Shown piece after piece: positions 34,101 to 45,143 of a stretch of 64,000 nucleotides of DNA (position 1 is its first letter; the number at the start of each line of letters is the position of its first letter). The translations under genes were made by a program, and so were the position numbers. The stretch comes from Ziziphus jujuba (taxonomy: Eukaryota > Streptophyta > Magnoliopsida > Rosales > Rhamnaceae): assembly GCF_031755915.1 (NCBI RefSeq), contig NC_083379.1, positions 22,630,001 to 22,694,000 of the forward strand. Direction: 5' to 3'. The notes under the pieces were generated by a model. That model saw only the letters and a list, made by a program, of their open reading frames with translations. It was not told the DNA's origin and did no database searches.

Positions 34101-36824
34101 TTGTAGCAATGCTTGTGAAAAATCCAATGGCGGCTTGAGGAAAGAAAAAGGAACTGGACCAGGGGTAGTTATTGCAACCTTCACCAACAGCGTCGGAGTT
34201 CAGCAAGCCCTGAACATAATAATAACTTTTGAGTGTGTTGAAAAGTACAGATGCTATAAAAGTTTTAGACATATAATATATACTGAATTTCTCACGAAAC
34301 AAAATCAATGCAACCATTTTGAAAGGTTTTATATTTCGAAGAAAAGATATAAAATAAGACCTACACCTTGGACTCTTTAAAGAGATAGGTTGCATAAAAT
34401 AAAGATATATTGTTTGTCTCTGTTTCCTACTTCTTAGAAATCAAACCAAGCATTATGATATTTGAGTGTGCAGTCAAAGTCTTAAATTGTCGTTTAAAGT
34501 AGTTGGATACTATTTATGCATCTGCACCAACAGAGAAAGAAAGTCTGCTTTACCTTTCCTTTCTGACTAAAATGTTTGTCATCAGTTATTTCTTCATTCA
34601 AGTCCTGAACTCCTCCTTCACTAGCAACTGCAGCTGAACCTTCACTTTTATCGATCCGCAATATATCATAAGGTGCAACCTATAACCATATTAAGCAATA
34701 TCTTAAAAGATGTCAACTTGACCTGCCATAGATTTATTCATGTATCCAGAATCATTTGAAAATAAATATGGGATGGGGCATGATACTGATAACCATCATG
34801 TCTGCACATCTACAATATGAATCTTCACAAGGGAAGGAACTTCATGAGACTCAACATAACCTCTCAAATTGCTAGGCCAAAAGAAGGTTAATAAACAATC
34901 CAAGGCCAACTGAGCAGAAAAGATAATCATTTCTTTTATTTATTTTCTTTTAAATATATAGACACAAGGCCATTAGAAAGAAGCTAATTTAATAATTCAA
35001 ACTTGAAGGAGAATTGTAGACAAGATGTCCTGAATGATTTATCAGTAATAAATCAAAATGCTTATTGATTGTGGGAACTTGTCATTATAAATAAAATTAT
35101 GCAAAAAACTCATTAAATCTTATGAAACATTCCCTATTTGATAACAATATCCTTCGATGAGAATTTATCTCCAAAAGAGAAAATAAAATTACACAGTTGT
35201 GTTGCATCTAATCATGTAAAATAACGAAATTTTGTTGATTATACTTCCCTATTACCAGTGCAAATGCATAACCAAATTTTGTCACCTTATAAGACTACTA
35301 GAATAGCACCATTATCAGCCACATATAGTTGGAATACACACAAGTAAACTATGAAATGCCTTAATCTCATACCTTGCTTGTAATGCCAGTAGCCCATTTC
35401 ACCTCCACAGCACCATCTCTGAAGCCTGTAACATTACCAATGCTGGAAAGGAAACACTTATCAGGACACTCATTCGTATCACTCCCACAGTTTTTTCCCT
35501 CAAAAGTGTCTACCTGACCCACAACAATCTCTGTGTTTAGACAGTCTTTAACAACATGACCATCAACCTTGTCTGGCACCAACCTAAACACTAAATCCCC
35601 AAAACAGAAGGAAAAGTCTGGGTGCTCAACCAGTTCATAAGCACTTACAGTCTCCACCATCAGCTCTTCATCTTCAGGAGTAGTGACAGTTTTCCACTGC
35701 ACCTTTACTGTTCGTTCCTTTGCATCTACACACTGAACAACACCCCATCTTTCCTTACTTGAAACATGTGGATCGTCACAAGGGGCCTTTTCCATTACAA
35801 ACTGTTCAGGCCAAAAGTCATGAGCGTTTGCTACATTTACGGGGAGTAATGTCTTCGAATCTAATCCCAAAGTGATGCTACCATCTTGCCATATTACATC
35901 AACTTTGGTTTTTGTCTTCACAATAACAAAGATTTCCTCAACATTTGAACTAAGATTTCTTCTCCTAAATTCGCTTTCTAATTTCTTATGCTTTTTAATG
36001 ATGAGCTCATGAGTAGAGGCACTCCGAAAACCCTTCTCCTCGACAGCCTTACGATCAGAAATTGAAAGAAGACACCAATCACCAAGCTGCCAAGTTGCAT
36101 GCAAAAAGCATGACAATGAAGTTAACTTTTTGGAATCAAGCACACGTGGCGGAGCAGGCAGATCCGACTCATATCCCGTAAGAACTGATGCAAGCCAATC
36201 AACATATACTAAACCTACTTCCACAGCACAAACAGTTCCCTCATCTTGATTTTCTTTCCACGTACCACATAACCATCCAGCTGAGTTTGAAACCGTAGAC
36301 AGCTTAATCTGCAACCTCTGTCCTGGATAATATGGGTACTGTGGATCTTCAAGGATGTTTGGAGATATAGGTAAGATCTTGTCTCGATCCATGGCAGTGA
36401 CCTCACACTTTGTCCCATCATCAAAAACAACAGTTAAACGATCAACTACTTTATCCACCCTACCAAGCCATGGCCCACAAACAACATAATCTCCCATTGA
36501 AATGGATCGAATCTTTGATAGCTTCTTGGAATTTACATCTCTTAGTACCTCTCCTTGAACATTTTCCAAATCCACGAGCATATCAATGCTAATTACTCTC
36601 CCCATCTGTCCTGATGGGTCTGTTCCAGAGCATACCATGTCCCCATGCATAAATCCCCTCTCAAACGAGAGAAAATCATCAATTTTTCCAATACTTTCCT
36701 CTAGGCTTGACAAAATGCTAAGAGCCTGCCCACTGTATAAATGCTCAATTTCTTCTTGATCCCCCACACTACCAAGCTCACTAGAACTTTCCCAATCAGA
36801 ATCACTAAGGAGCATATCCATCAT
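31198..36824 (-). CDS. PHO2: PHO2/UBC24-type E2 ubiquitin-conjugating enzyme
   Basis: Splice model of seven coding exons on the minus strand: 36824-35373, 34679-34554, 34209-33775, 33666-33603, 32672-32533, 32264-31953, 31431-31198. Every border is GT..AG and the phases join without a break, giving 920 residues (Arabidopsis PHO2 has about 907). Seen: the N-terminus (LLSDSDWESSSELGS, then SLEESIGKIDDFLSFERGFM) and SH3/chromo-like repeats in exon 1; the UBC fold in exons 4-7 with VRAFEERMDLIRAAIVGSPG, YHDGLFFFDIYLPSEYPHEP and the active-site Cys at about residue 761 in GKVCLSLLNTWTGRG. Known: PHO2 works at the ER/Golgi, marks PHO1 and PHT1 phosphate transporters for degradation, and is silenced by miR399. 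The miR399 sites upstream support PHO2 rather than UBC23. The start is one of two adjacent ATGs (36824, 36821). All key residues are present and the gene looks functional. Confidence 0.93.
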
Positions 36825-37551
36825 TCAGAGCCCTAGAGGAACATACAAGGTTTAAAATCAATAGCATGATTACAAGTATGTGTATGTGTATGAGTATACA
36901 TATGAAGAACTATTGAAACAAAATAAAACTAAACAAATAAAGAAAGAAAATAATTTGTCTATGTTGCAGAAACGAATACCTCAATAAAATTAGAATTGTG
37001 TTCTACGTTGCAAAAGTCAGCTAAAATGATCCCCCACGTCTTCAGCGAATTACAAAGAAAATATCTTTTTGAGAATGAAATCTGTTAAATCTGGACTCCA
37101 AAGCAAAGATAACATTTCATGAGTGGCCCTTGAAATTCTAGTTTGAATAATATATGGCTTTATAAATAGCCTTTTAAATTGTTAGCATGCAAGAGATACA
37201 ACATTCTTAGAAATCAATCATTAGAAAGAGAAATTCATAGCAACAGAGGATTTATTTTGTAGCACTTACATTAAGCAAACATATTATGAAGGAATGACAG
37301 TATTAAACAGGGAAAACAGGAGGTACCATGATACCTTGTTTAACAATAGGCAGCATCGAACACCTGTTTTGAACGTAGAAGTCTTTGACTCGTACTGCTA
37401 CTAAGATCGGAAGTTTGCACTTCACAGATGACCAAACGATCCTGAACTCAACTTAATTTATTGGGACAGAGTTGATTATCCAAGTGACTTTTGATACAGA
37501 CAATTTTCCAGGATCTCCAACAGGATACCCACCAGTAAAACGGAGATCTGA

Positions 37552-37572
37552 TGCCAAAGGAGATTTGCCCCA
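37552..37572 (-). promoter_or_regulatory. miR399 target site 1 (closest to ATG)
   Basis: The plus strand reads TGCCAAAGGAGATTTGCCCC, i.e. the minus-strand transcript is its complement and pairs with miR399 (family sequence UGCCAAAGGAGAUUUGCCC..) over at least 19-20 bases including the whole seed and centre. Confidence 0.9.
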
Positions 37573-37605
37573 CACGGATAATAAGAGTCAACTAAAGGTC
37601 CCAAA

Positions 37606-37626
37606 TGCCAAAGGAGATTTGCCCAA
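37606..37626 (-). promoter_or_regulatory. miR399 target site 2
   Basis: Plus strand TGCCAAAGGAGATTTGCCCA; 19 contiguous bases of perfect complementarity to miR399. Lies 54 bases from site 1. Confidence 0.9.
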
Positions 37627-37774
37627 TGAACGGGACTGAATCTGATAGAAAGAATTTCCCCTAAAAGAAATTTCGGATTGTGACTTCCCCAACTGCAGAG
37701 TATCAACTAACTTCAACCAGCAGATGGGATATTTCCCAAAGGTAGAGGTAAAACATCCCAGAGAAAGAACTAAG

Positions 37775-37795
37775 TGCCAAAGAAGATCTATGCTA
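37775..37795 (-). promoter_or_regulatory. degenerate miR399-like site
   Basis: Plus strand TGCCAAAGAAGATCTATGCT; about 15 of 21 positions agree with miR399, with the 5' seed part intact apart from one G:U-type change and the 3' part poor. Probably a decayed site. Confidence 0.4.
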
Positions 37796-37867
37796 CAGCA
37801 AGGATGGAGACTAGATCAACTACAACTGATAGGTTTTTCCAAGAAAAGTACAACTCTTCTTAACCGC

Positions 37868-37887
37868 TGCCAAGGAATGTTACCCAA
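37868..37887 (-). promoter_or_regulatory. very degenerate miR399-like site
   Basis: Plus strand TGCCAAGGAATGTTACCCAA resembles miR399 only if one base is skipped after TGCCAA. It could be a relic of the repeat unit or chance. Confidence 0.2.
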
Positions 37888-37910
37888 CCAAAGGGAAATT
37901 CTGTAACTTT

Positions 37911-37931
37911 TGCCAAAGGAGATTTGCCCAG
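37911..37931 (-). promoter_or_regulatory. miR399 target site 3
   Basis: Plus strand TGCCAAAGGAGATTTGCCCA then G; about 20 of 21 positions agree with miR399a. Confidence 0.9.
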
Positions 37932-38017
37932 TAGAGCTGAATCACGTGCTGATATGTTTATCAAACATAAGAAAACTACCAAAAACTCTGCTGTTTCTGT
38001 TAGATCTGAAAATTTAT

Positions 38018-38038
38018 TGCCAAAGGAGATTTGCCCCA
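38018..38038 (-). promoter_or_regulatory. miR399 target site 4
   Basis: Plus strand TGCCAAAGGAGATTTGCCCC then A; about 20 of 21 positions agree with miR399d. Lies 107 bases from site 3. Confidence 0.9.
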
Positions 38039-38070
38039 AAATGAAGCCAAAGTTTCTGTCAATTATCCAG

Positions 38071-38091
38071 TGCCAAACAAGATTTTCCTTG
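38071..38091 (-). promoter_or_regulatory. partly degenerate miR399 site
   Basis: Plus strand TGCCAAACAAGATTTTCCTT then G; 17 of 21 positions agree with miR399a, with two mismatches at miRNA positions 8-9. It is 53 bases beyond site 4, like the spacing of sites 1 and 2. Might bind weakly. Confidence 0.55.
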
Positions 38092-39867
38092 TTAAATAAC
38101 CAACAGAGTTAGGATCAAGATCAACTACATAAAAGCCACTAACAAACAGAAACAAACGGTACACTTGTATGTCTAATGACTTCATTCTTGTCCATAGAGT
38201 AGGCCATGCCTTTTAGATAGATGTCTCAATAACCAATCATCGTAGCCAAATGTCAAGACAGCTTCAGTAACTGGTTATTTTTTTTAGGGAACCAGCAACA
38301 ACACCTCATTTACTGCAGTTAACTTACTTTTTTTTCATGACCACTCCAAGAGAGCAAGATATAATCACAAACCACTTTTCAAGTCAAACATCAAGTGAGC
38401 TTCTCTAACCTGTTAATATTCCAAAGAACCTGTAATACACCACCCGTTAATATTTATAATTTTCAGCATGAAAAGAATTAGAAACAGCAACTGCAGTTTT
38501 ATTTTACAATTGTCACCGCCTCATAAAAACTATATCACATTTAAGAATGAATTTGGCCAAAAAAAATAAAAATAAAAATATAATAAAAGTGAGGTTTAGA
38601 AATAGGGCTACACAAATGCAAGAGGATGAAGAGAAGAAGGTTATGTATACCTAAAACCTATAGCTGAACAATTCAGGGTAAAGAATAGATCATAGCAATT
38701 TTCAACCTACGTATAGATGTGGCAATAAAATGAGATATTGAAGAATTTCAAATGTGTAAAGTGATCTTTGTTTAAATATGGATTTTCACCGCAGAGTTAC
38801 TTTCAAGAACAACAGAAAAGAAAGCTTGTTAACTTGATTTTCATACATGAAACTTCTAGAAAAACAAAAAAATTTATGATGCTTCATTCTTCAAATTTGG
38901 CACTTTAGATTTCCTCAAGACATTAGATATGAGGGCTTGGCGCAGAAAGATTTGAATTTTAGTCATTAACATGAAGGTCTGGTCTTGTAAGGAGAAGAAT
39001 AGCATGAATTGCAAAAGGAAAGAAGCTTCAACGCCAACATAATAATTTTAAATTCAAAGATTAATAAGCTCCAACTTATTTTGTAATTTCACTAACATAG
39101 TCTCTAAAGTTTTTACAACTTAGATTGAAATTCAAATTTCTTTCTCCGAATTTTCTATCCAAATTCAATTTAAGAAAGATTCAAATTCCACAATCCAGTC
39201 ATTTCAACATAAATCAATCTACATAAAAACGTTATTCGAAAAATCATTTCTTGCAGCAATTTCAAACGAGAAACCATGTTGAGTTCAACCTGATGACAGA
39301 GTTTTCTTCTCCAACTATTATATAGCAGATATCTAAGTTTTTTCCATTCAGTCCCAATAAAATTTTAGAAAAATATATCAAAGGATTACTATATTGACTC
39401 TAAAGAATAAAAATTTTATATAGAGCTGTGAGGAAACTCATGTTTCAATCAAAGACAATAAAACACAAAAAGTAACGATTCATATGAACCAAAAAAGTAG
39501 AAAAATCATATAGAATAGAATTGAAAAAAACAAAAACAAAAAACAAAAAAACAAAAATAAAACCTGTACCATTTGCTGTCTCTGGAAGCACTGAAACCAA
39601 TCCCCAGAAAGCAGCATTGAATCTCTTAAGCTGATGAAAGAAGCTCGACCCAGAACACAACTCGTTGAAACAAGTTGGTTATTGAAATTTCCCGACAGTT
39701 CCTTAGACTTTCTTGCAATATTTATTATTTTCCTCCAAGCCAAGAAAAAGATGCCAAACAGCTTAAAAAAAAAAGGAAAAGCTAGGAAGTCAGAGAGGCA
39801 GAGCTCCTCCCTGAATCCTGGCAGTCACGCCATTAACGAACCTGGAAACCATTTGAAAGAGACACAG

Positions 39868-39891
39868 TCTCTCTCTCTCTCTCTCTCTCTT
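39868..39891. repeat. (CT)n microsatellite
   Basis: Pure CT repeat; as (AG)n on the minus strand it falls in the presumed 5' UTR or core promoter of the PHO2-like gene, a common position for such repeats in plants. Confidence 0.85.
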
Positions 39892-40072
39892 GTGTAGGGG
39901 ATGGAGATTTTTTTTTTCTTTTTTTTTTTTTTCTTTTTTGTTGGGTTTTGAGGCTGGGTCTCAGTTCGTGTCTAGGACTAAGACGCTGGAGGGTGATTTG
40001 AGTAGGGGTGGGTTCAGGGTTGGGATTTTCACAGCCAATTAGATATAGGGACTGTTGAATGGATACTACAGA

Positions 40073-40080
40073 GAATATAC
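40073..40080 (-). promoter_or_regulatory. P1BS-like PHR1 motif upstream of the PHO2-like gene
   Basis: GAATATAC fits GNATATNC, the binding site of PHR1-type phosphate-starvation regulators. It is about 180 bases upstream of the presumed first exon. The motif is short and AT-rich DNA gives it by chance fairly often. Confidence 0.25.
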
Positions 40081-40139
40081 CAACTGCATCACTATCAGAC
40101 ACAAGTACTGTTGTACACCTCCAAAAAACAGTTAATACA

Positions 40140-41030
40140 CCTTCAAATTACCATGCTGCCCCCTTACATTTGATCTCTTTTATTTTCCGGGCACATTTCA
40201 TCTAAAACCCTTAAAATTTTGCACCAATACCGACTTGCACATTTAGAATTACAACTAGCAAATTTAATAACACCGAAATTGTAAGTGGTAACGGCCTTTC
40301 AGGGGAAAATTTAAAATTTAGCCACCTTTTGAAAAATTAATAATTTTAACAACTTTTCACAATTTCTTTCATGTAAACCTACGGCTGTAAAAATAAATAA
40401 TAATAATAATAAAAACTATGGGTATTGTTTGACTATAAAAAATTTTGGGAATATTTCACTCACACTTTTTGAAAATAAATATAAATATTTTTTAGATTTT
40501 TAATAAACCATCTATATCTATGGTGGCAAACTATGATATTTTTATATTTTTAGTAAAATTAAATTATTGTCAAATGTATTTTTTCTTTTTTGCAAAAATT
40601 AATTTGAAGAACTGAAAATTTTATTATTTTATATTTTTAATTAATTTAATTTAAACTATGTGATAGCTTTTTACTTTAAAAAAAAAAACATGTGATTTCT
40701 CAAATATATTTAACTAAAGTATTTGTCAAATACTATATATAACTTGCTTAGAAACACTTATTTAATTAAACTTATCATATATATATATATATATATATAT
40801 AATTCAGTTAGTTTAAATAAAATTTAATCAAAAATAAATAAAAACTTTAAATTCTTCAAATTAATTATTGGAAAAAATAATTTAAAAATATTGTAACTTC
40901 ATAAGGGTATAAGATAAATTTAGCCTATTCCAGGAAGTCTCAATGATTTTTTCAAAACTTGAAGAATACTTTTTGTATTTAACACAAATATTCTAAGGTG
41001 CAAATGAAAAATATTCCCAAAAATTTATAT
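40140..41030. other. AT-rich spacer
   Basis: Very AT-rich, with (TA)n at 40777-40801 and A runs. No gene seen. Confidence 0.55.
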
Positions 41031-41035
41031 AATAT

Positions 41036-41480
41036 TACCATTGAAAACTTGCAAATATTTCTTAGTAGGGGTGCGAAATATTTTAGGCCCCTTTCAGAAA
41101 ACAAAATGGAAAAATTGCAAATGTTTTTAGAATTGGTGCTAAAGTTTTCCAACCCTTTTAAAAACACAAAATTGCAAACCTGTAAATGATTCTAAAAGGG
41201 GTGCGAAAATTTTCAAACCACTTCTAAAGACAAAATTGTAAATTTGCAAATTTATTTAGAAGAGATGCCAATTTTTTTGTAAATTTGTTTAGGAGTGCGA
41301 AAAGGTTTTTAAGCTTATTTTTCTTAAAAAACTGGTAGCAAATCACATATCCTTTATTCTTGTTTTAGAAATTTTCATAACTCTTATAAAAAATAAAAAA
41401 TAAAAATGTTAACTTGCAAATTTTTTTACTGCAATTTGTTTAGAAGGGATGCAAAACCTAAAAACTTCATTTTCTTCTAT
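41036..41480. repeat. degenerate minisatellite, units of about 65-75 bases
   Basis: At least four related units, each with aaattgcaaa... followed by ttagaaggggtgcgaaa and a C-rich caaacc segment, at about 41036, 41104, 41168 and 41232, with a less clear fifth near 41400-41460. Confidence 0.5.
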
Positions 41481-41693
41481 AAACAAAAGAAATAACTAGG
41501 GAACTGTTTAGTAAAAAGGTAGGCAAATTATTAGGGATGGCAATTTACCATGCGGGTTAGGATCCCCACGAGGCCCTGCCCTTAATGAAGTGGGTATGGG
41601 GAGTTTTAATCGGGTCTGGGGCAAAAGTGGGGTAGATTTTCTACCTTGGGTCAAGGACAGGAAAGAGGTACTTCCATCCCATACCTGCTTGAT

Positions 41694-41741
<48 letters not shown>

Positions 41742-41744
41742 GGG

Positions 41745-41920
41745 CAATTTTAGAGTGCAGATGGTCCACATATGGATCATATCCAAAACCAAAGTTTTTT
41801 TAATGCAAGCATCGGCTTTGATATGTACAGTGTACAGTAAAGCTGACGCTTGTATCCAAAAAACATCGGCTTTGGATGCGTCCATATATGGATGGTCCGT
41901 ACCGTAGAAAAACTCTATAT
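41745..41920. mobile_element. hairpin MITE inside (TA)n (copy C)
   Basis: The left arm (gagtgcagatggtccacata) and the right arm, reversed and complemented (ctacggtacggaccatccat), pair over about 85 bases around gtacagtgtacag near 41825-41838. (TA)n borders it at 41697-41735 and 41916-41933. Related to copies A and B. Confidence 0.65.
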
Positions 41921-42039
41921 ATATATATATATATTTAATTATTTATGTAATTATATTTCAATATAATTATAATATTAATATTTATTAATATTGAAGTTAA
42001 ATATTTATCTTTTTCTTAATTTTAGCCATCCACGATCTC

Positions 42040-42440
42040 ACTTTTTCTGCTTTTGTCCATTCTGGTTTCTCTCAATTTCACTCGATCGCAAATAGTTGCA
42101 CCACCTTGCCTCTATGGATGGATCTATTATTCTCTATCAATATTATCCCAATTAACCACTACATTCAGTATGACGTATTCGTCATTCTCTGTTAATATTG
42201 TTCCAATTAGCCACCAGAACTTCCCAGGACATCACCAATTATAGGATTACTCTCTTTGAACTTGTTTAATTTCAAAGTTCTTTGGAATCCTGAAACGAAT
42301 TATTTCGAAAAGCCATTAGTATTATGAGAGTGACTATCATTACATTTAAACCATCCATTGACTTATACCCAGACGATACAGAATTAAACATTCGATAGCC
42401 TGCCAATGCCCTATACCAGCCCACACTGGTCATCACAACA
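42040..42440 (-). mobile_element. decayed TRIM LTR copy, minus orientation
   Basis: Reversed and complemented, this reads gatgaccagtgtgggctggt ... tagtcactctcataat ... ttgggataatattgatagag, which matches the plus-strand copy at 42690-43010. The two form a large imperfect inverted repeat. Confidence 0.45.
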
Positions 42441-42699
42441 ACCTAACAATCTACTATAATTTTGATTGAAGTTCCAAATGGTGTTTCCTTGATTTATGAA
42501 TCCATAACAAATAGACCTTTTAAGTAAGCATAATATATAGCTCCACAAATCTAAAGCAATTGCAATTTAAAGGTTCATGTATATAGTCAAAGCTATGGTA
42601 TGGCCTTGGTTGGTCATGGCCACCACGGTTTAAATATATATATATATATTTTTTTTTTTACTTTATATATATATATATATTAATAATATTTTTTTAGAA

Positions 42700-43780
42700 C
42701 AATATAATAATAGTCACTCTCATAATGTCAAAGCTTTTAAAAGAGGTTGGCTTTAAAGTTTGAAAGAACTTTGAAATTAAACATGCTTAAATGAGAACAA
42801 TTCTAAAATGGGTGACAACTTGGGAATTTATAATTTCATACTAAGTGCGGAGACTAATTGGGATAATATTGATAGAGAATGACAGATCCACCAGTGGAAG
42901 TGAGATGTTACAAATAGTATTAGAACATGTTCCCGATTGGAAGTGTGCCAACAAGGATACTAGAATCTAAAAAGTTGGATTGTGATGACCAGTGTGGGTG
43001 CATACAGGGCAATGACGGGCTACCTAATATCCAATCCCACATTACTTGGATATAGATCAGGAAATGATTCAAATGTAATGATAATCACTCTCAGCAATGA
43101 TAGATCTGCCAATGAAAGCGGGATGTTACACAGCAATACACCAATAGTGGATGGCTTCACCAGTGTAACCACAACTCCTCAAGCAAATGATGATGCTTTC
43201 AGCAGCATCTATTTTCTTTTCTTTCCCAAATTAATGGTGATACAAAAAAGGACTCCATATGTCACTGTTGATACAAACGATCTACTTCTCTATCCCATAT
43301 CTCATTAATTCTAGATCTAATGAAGACGAGGTGTTACAAATGATATTAGAGTATGTACCCGACCGAAAGTGTACCAACGAAGATGGTGGGATCCAAGGAG
43401 GTGGATTGTGATGATCAATATGGGTGATTATTAGCATTGGGGCTATTTGGTATTAAATCCCACATCATTTGGTATATGATAGAGGATGATCAAAATGTAA
43501 TAATAGTCAATTTCAGCTAATTGATGACAATATCAGTACAGATTAACAGTCTACCAATGGAGATAGAGTGTTACACAGTAACACACCAATGTCGGATGGC
43601 TTCACCAAAGTAACCACAACTCCTTAGGAAAACGATGATTCTTTTAGCGGTGTCTATTTCATTTTCTTTCCCAAGTCAATGGTGGTAAAGTCAAGGACTC
43701 CACCCATTTTCAACATCATTATTGATACAAATGATCTACTTCTTTATCTCATCTCTCATTAATTCCAGATCTAATCATTC
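42700..43780 (+). mobile_element. cluster of decayed TRIM copies (LTR-internal-LTR-internal-LTR)
   Basis: LTR-like ends gagatgttaca (to 42912) and gaggtgttaca (to 43338) are each followed by a mutated Met-primer site (aatagtattagaac; aatgatattagagt), about 60 bases of internal sequence ending ggtggattg, and a new LTR beginning tgatgaccagtgtggg (42981) or tgatgatcaatatggg (43408). The two repeats (42905-43330 and 43331-43780) run parallel along their length. No coding capacity. A TRIM is the best fit. Confidence 0.45.
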
Positions 43781-44128
43781 TCCATTGGCTGACGATGATG
43801 ACGATAACTCCCCTTATATTTTTAATTGTGAATATTGGGTTATGATTTTTACATTTTATTTGTGAGATTTACTTACATATATATATATATATATATTTTT
43901 TTTTTTTAATTGTTGTGAGATTTGTATTTTGTTATATATCAAATTGAAACATATGTTGCTTTATTTTTTAGACTATGGATTGTGATTGGGAATCGATAGA
44001 AATGAATGAGAATGACATTGATGCAATTTTAGAAACTTTTAGAAAACAAAATATATATTAATGGGGCAATCAGGTAAGGAACAAAGATCCCTGACTCGCC
44101 CAGGGGAATATCCACCCTGTCCCAGGTT

Positions 44129-45050
44129 TAGGAATGGCAATTTGTCCTGTACGATTCAAAACCCATGGTGCACCATCCCTAACGGGGCGGTTTTTTCTCA
44201 AAAAGTCGAGGTTGCAGAGCGGGTTTGGGACAGTAATTAAAACCCGGATCGGGATCGGGAAGGGCCGAACCCTGGGAATAAAAACCCCAGCCCAGTATAT
44301 ATATTTATTATTATTTTTTTTATATAATTTAATTTATGTTAAAAATTATGTAAAGTAAACCTTAAGAAAAACAACTTATTTTCTTCTTTTTGCCGTCATT
44401 TTACCTTCACCTTCATCTCACAACTATTACCGCACCAAATCAGACCATTCACACCCACTCATTTTCTTTTTGCCATCATCACCTTCACCTTTACCTTCAC
44501 CTTTACCTCACAACTGCTGCCGCACCAAACTATTCAACTAACTCATTTTCTTCTTGCCGTCATCACCTTCACCTTCACCTCACAATTGCTGCCGGACCAA
44601 ACCATTCACCAAGCTGCTGGCCTACCAAGCTTCATTGCCACTAAGCTGCTGTTGCCACCACCAAGTTGCTGATCATCACCAAAACTGTAAGCTCACCAAG
44701 CTTCTAAATTCGTTTTTTTTTTTCTTCTTTTTTTTTTTCCCTACTGCGAGTTGGCTTGAAATTGAATTTGGATTTTTTTTTTTTTTTTGATTTTGTGTTT
44801 GTTTGGTGGAAAATATGTTTTAATGTATATGATATGGAGTTCCTTATGTTATGGTTGGATTTATGTATATTCAATTATAAAAAAGGGAAAAAACCACTCC
44901 GTTCCTTCTCCGATTGAGAAATCTACATCCTCGTCCCGTATCTAAAGAAACGGGGAAAACATTAGGAATGGGATGAAAAATTCCCCTCGGCGACAAAGAC
45001 GGAGATGAGATTTCAAAAAGTAGCCCCACCCCGTCCTGTTGACATTCCTA
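44129..45050. mobile_element. second hAT-like element nested in the first
   Basis: The left end is TAGGAATGGCAATTTG and the right end, reversed and complemented, is TAGGAATGTCAACAGGACGG. The flanks cccaggtt and cccacgtc agree at 6 of 8. The interior has a C/T-rich ACCTTCACC repeat (44403-44660), which produces Thr/His-rich frames without meaning. Confidence 0.5.
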
Positions 45051-45143
45051 CCCACGTCCTTATAAATGGGAAAATGGGGCAGAGATAGGGTATATAAATT
45101 GCTCACCCACTCCATGCCCCATCCCGTCCCATTGTCATCCCTA

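Larger units (their letters stand above)
36825..39960 (-). other. PHO2: PHO2-like 5' UTR region with introns
   Basis: No credible ORF. A good acceptor (ttcctctag) lies at 36834-36842, just before the ATG, and donor-like AACAAG/GTATC at about 37335, suggesting a 5' UTR intron between them. A further donor-like GGTACAG/GTTTT near 39560 would end a first non-coding exon that begins near the (AG)n tract at 39868-39891. The middle exon would hold the miR399 sites. Known: Arabidopsis PHO2 likewise has a long, intron-containing 5' UTR that carries its miR399 sites. Exact exon borders are inference. Confidence 0.55.
41532..45143. mobile_element. hAT-like non-autonomous element with nested insertions
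   Basis: The left end is TAGGGATGGCAATTT and the right end, reversed and complemented, is TAGGGATGACAATGGGACGG. The flanks caaattat (41524-41531) and taaattat (45144-45151) agree at 7 of 8 positions, fitting the 8-bp target duplication of the hAT superfamily. No transposase is seen. The interior contains a hairpin element, decayed TRIM copies and another element of the same kind. Confidence 0.65.

Noticed and set aside
36215..36592. Short ORFs on both strands within PHO2-like exon 1
   Set aside because: They overlap the conserved coding frame and have no similarity of their own.
37552..38038. MIR399 gene(s) on the plus strand, since the plus strand reads as the miRNA
   Set aside because: No complementary arm at hairpin distance accompanies any of the copies, and the four copies lie upstream of a minus-strand PHO2-like gene, where target sites are expected.
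44390..44790. 84- and 78-codon ORFs with His/Leu/Ser repeats
   Set aside because: Built from an ACCTTCACC simple repeat inside a transposon.
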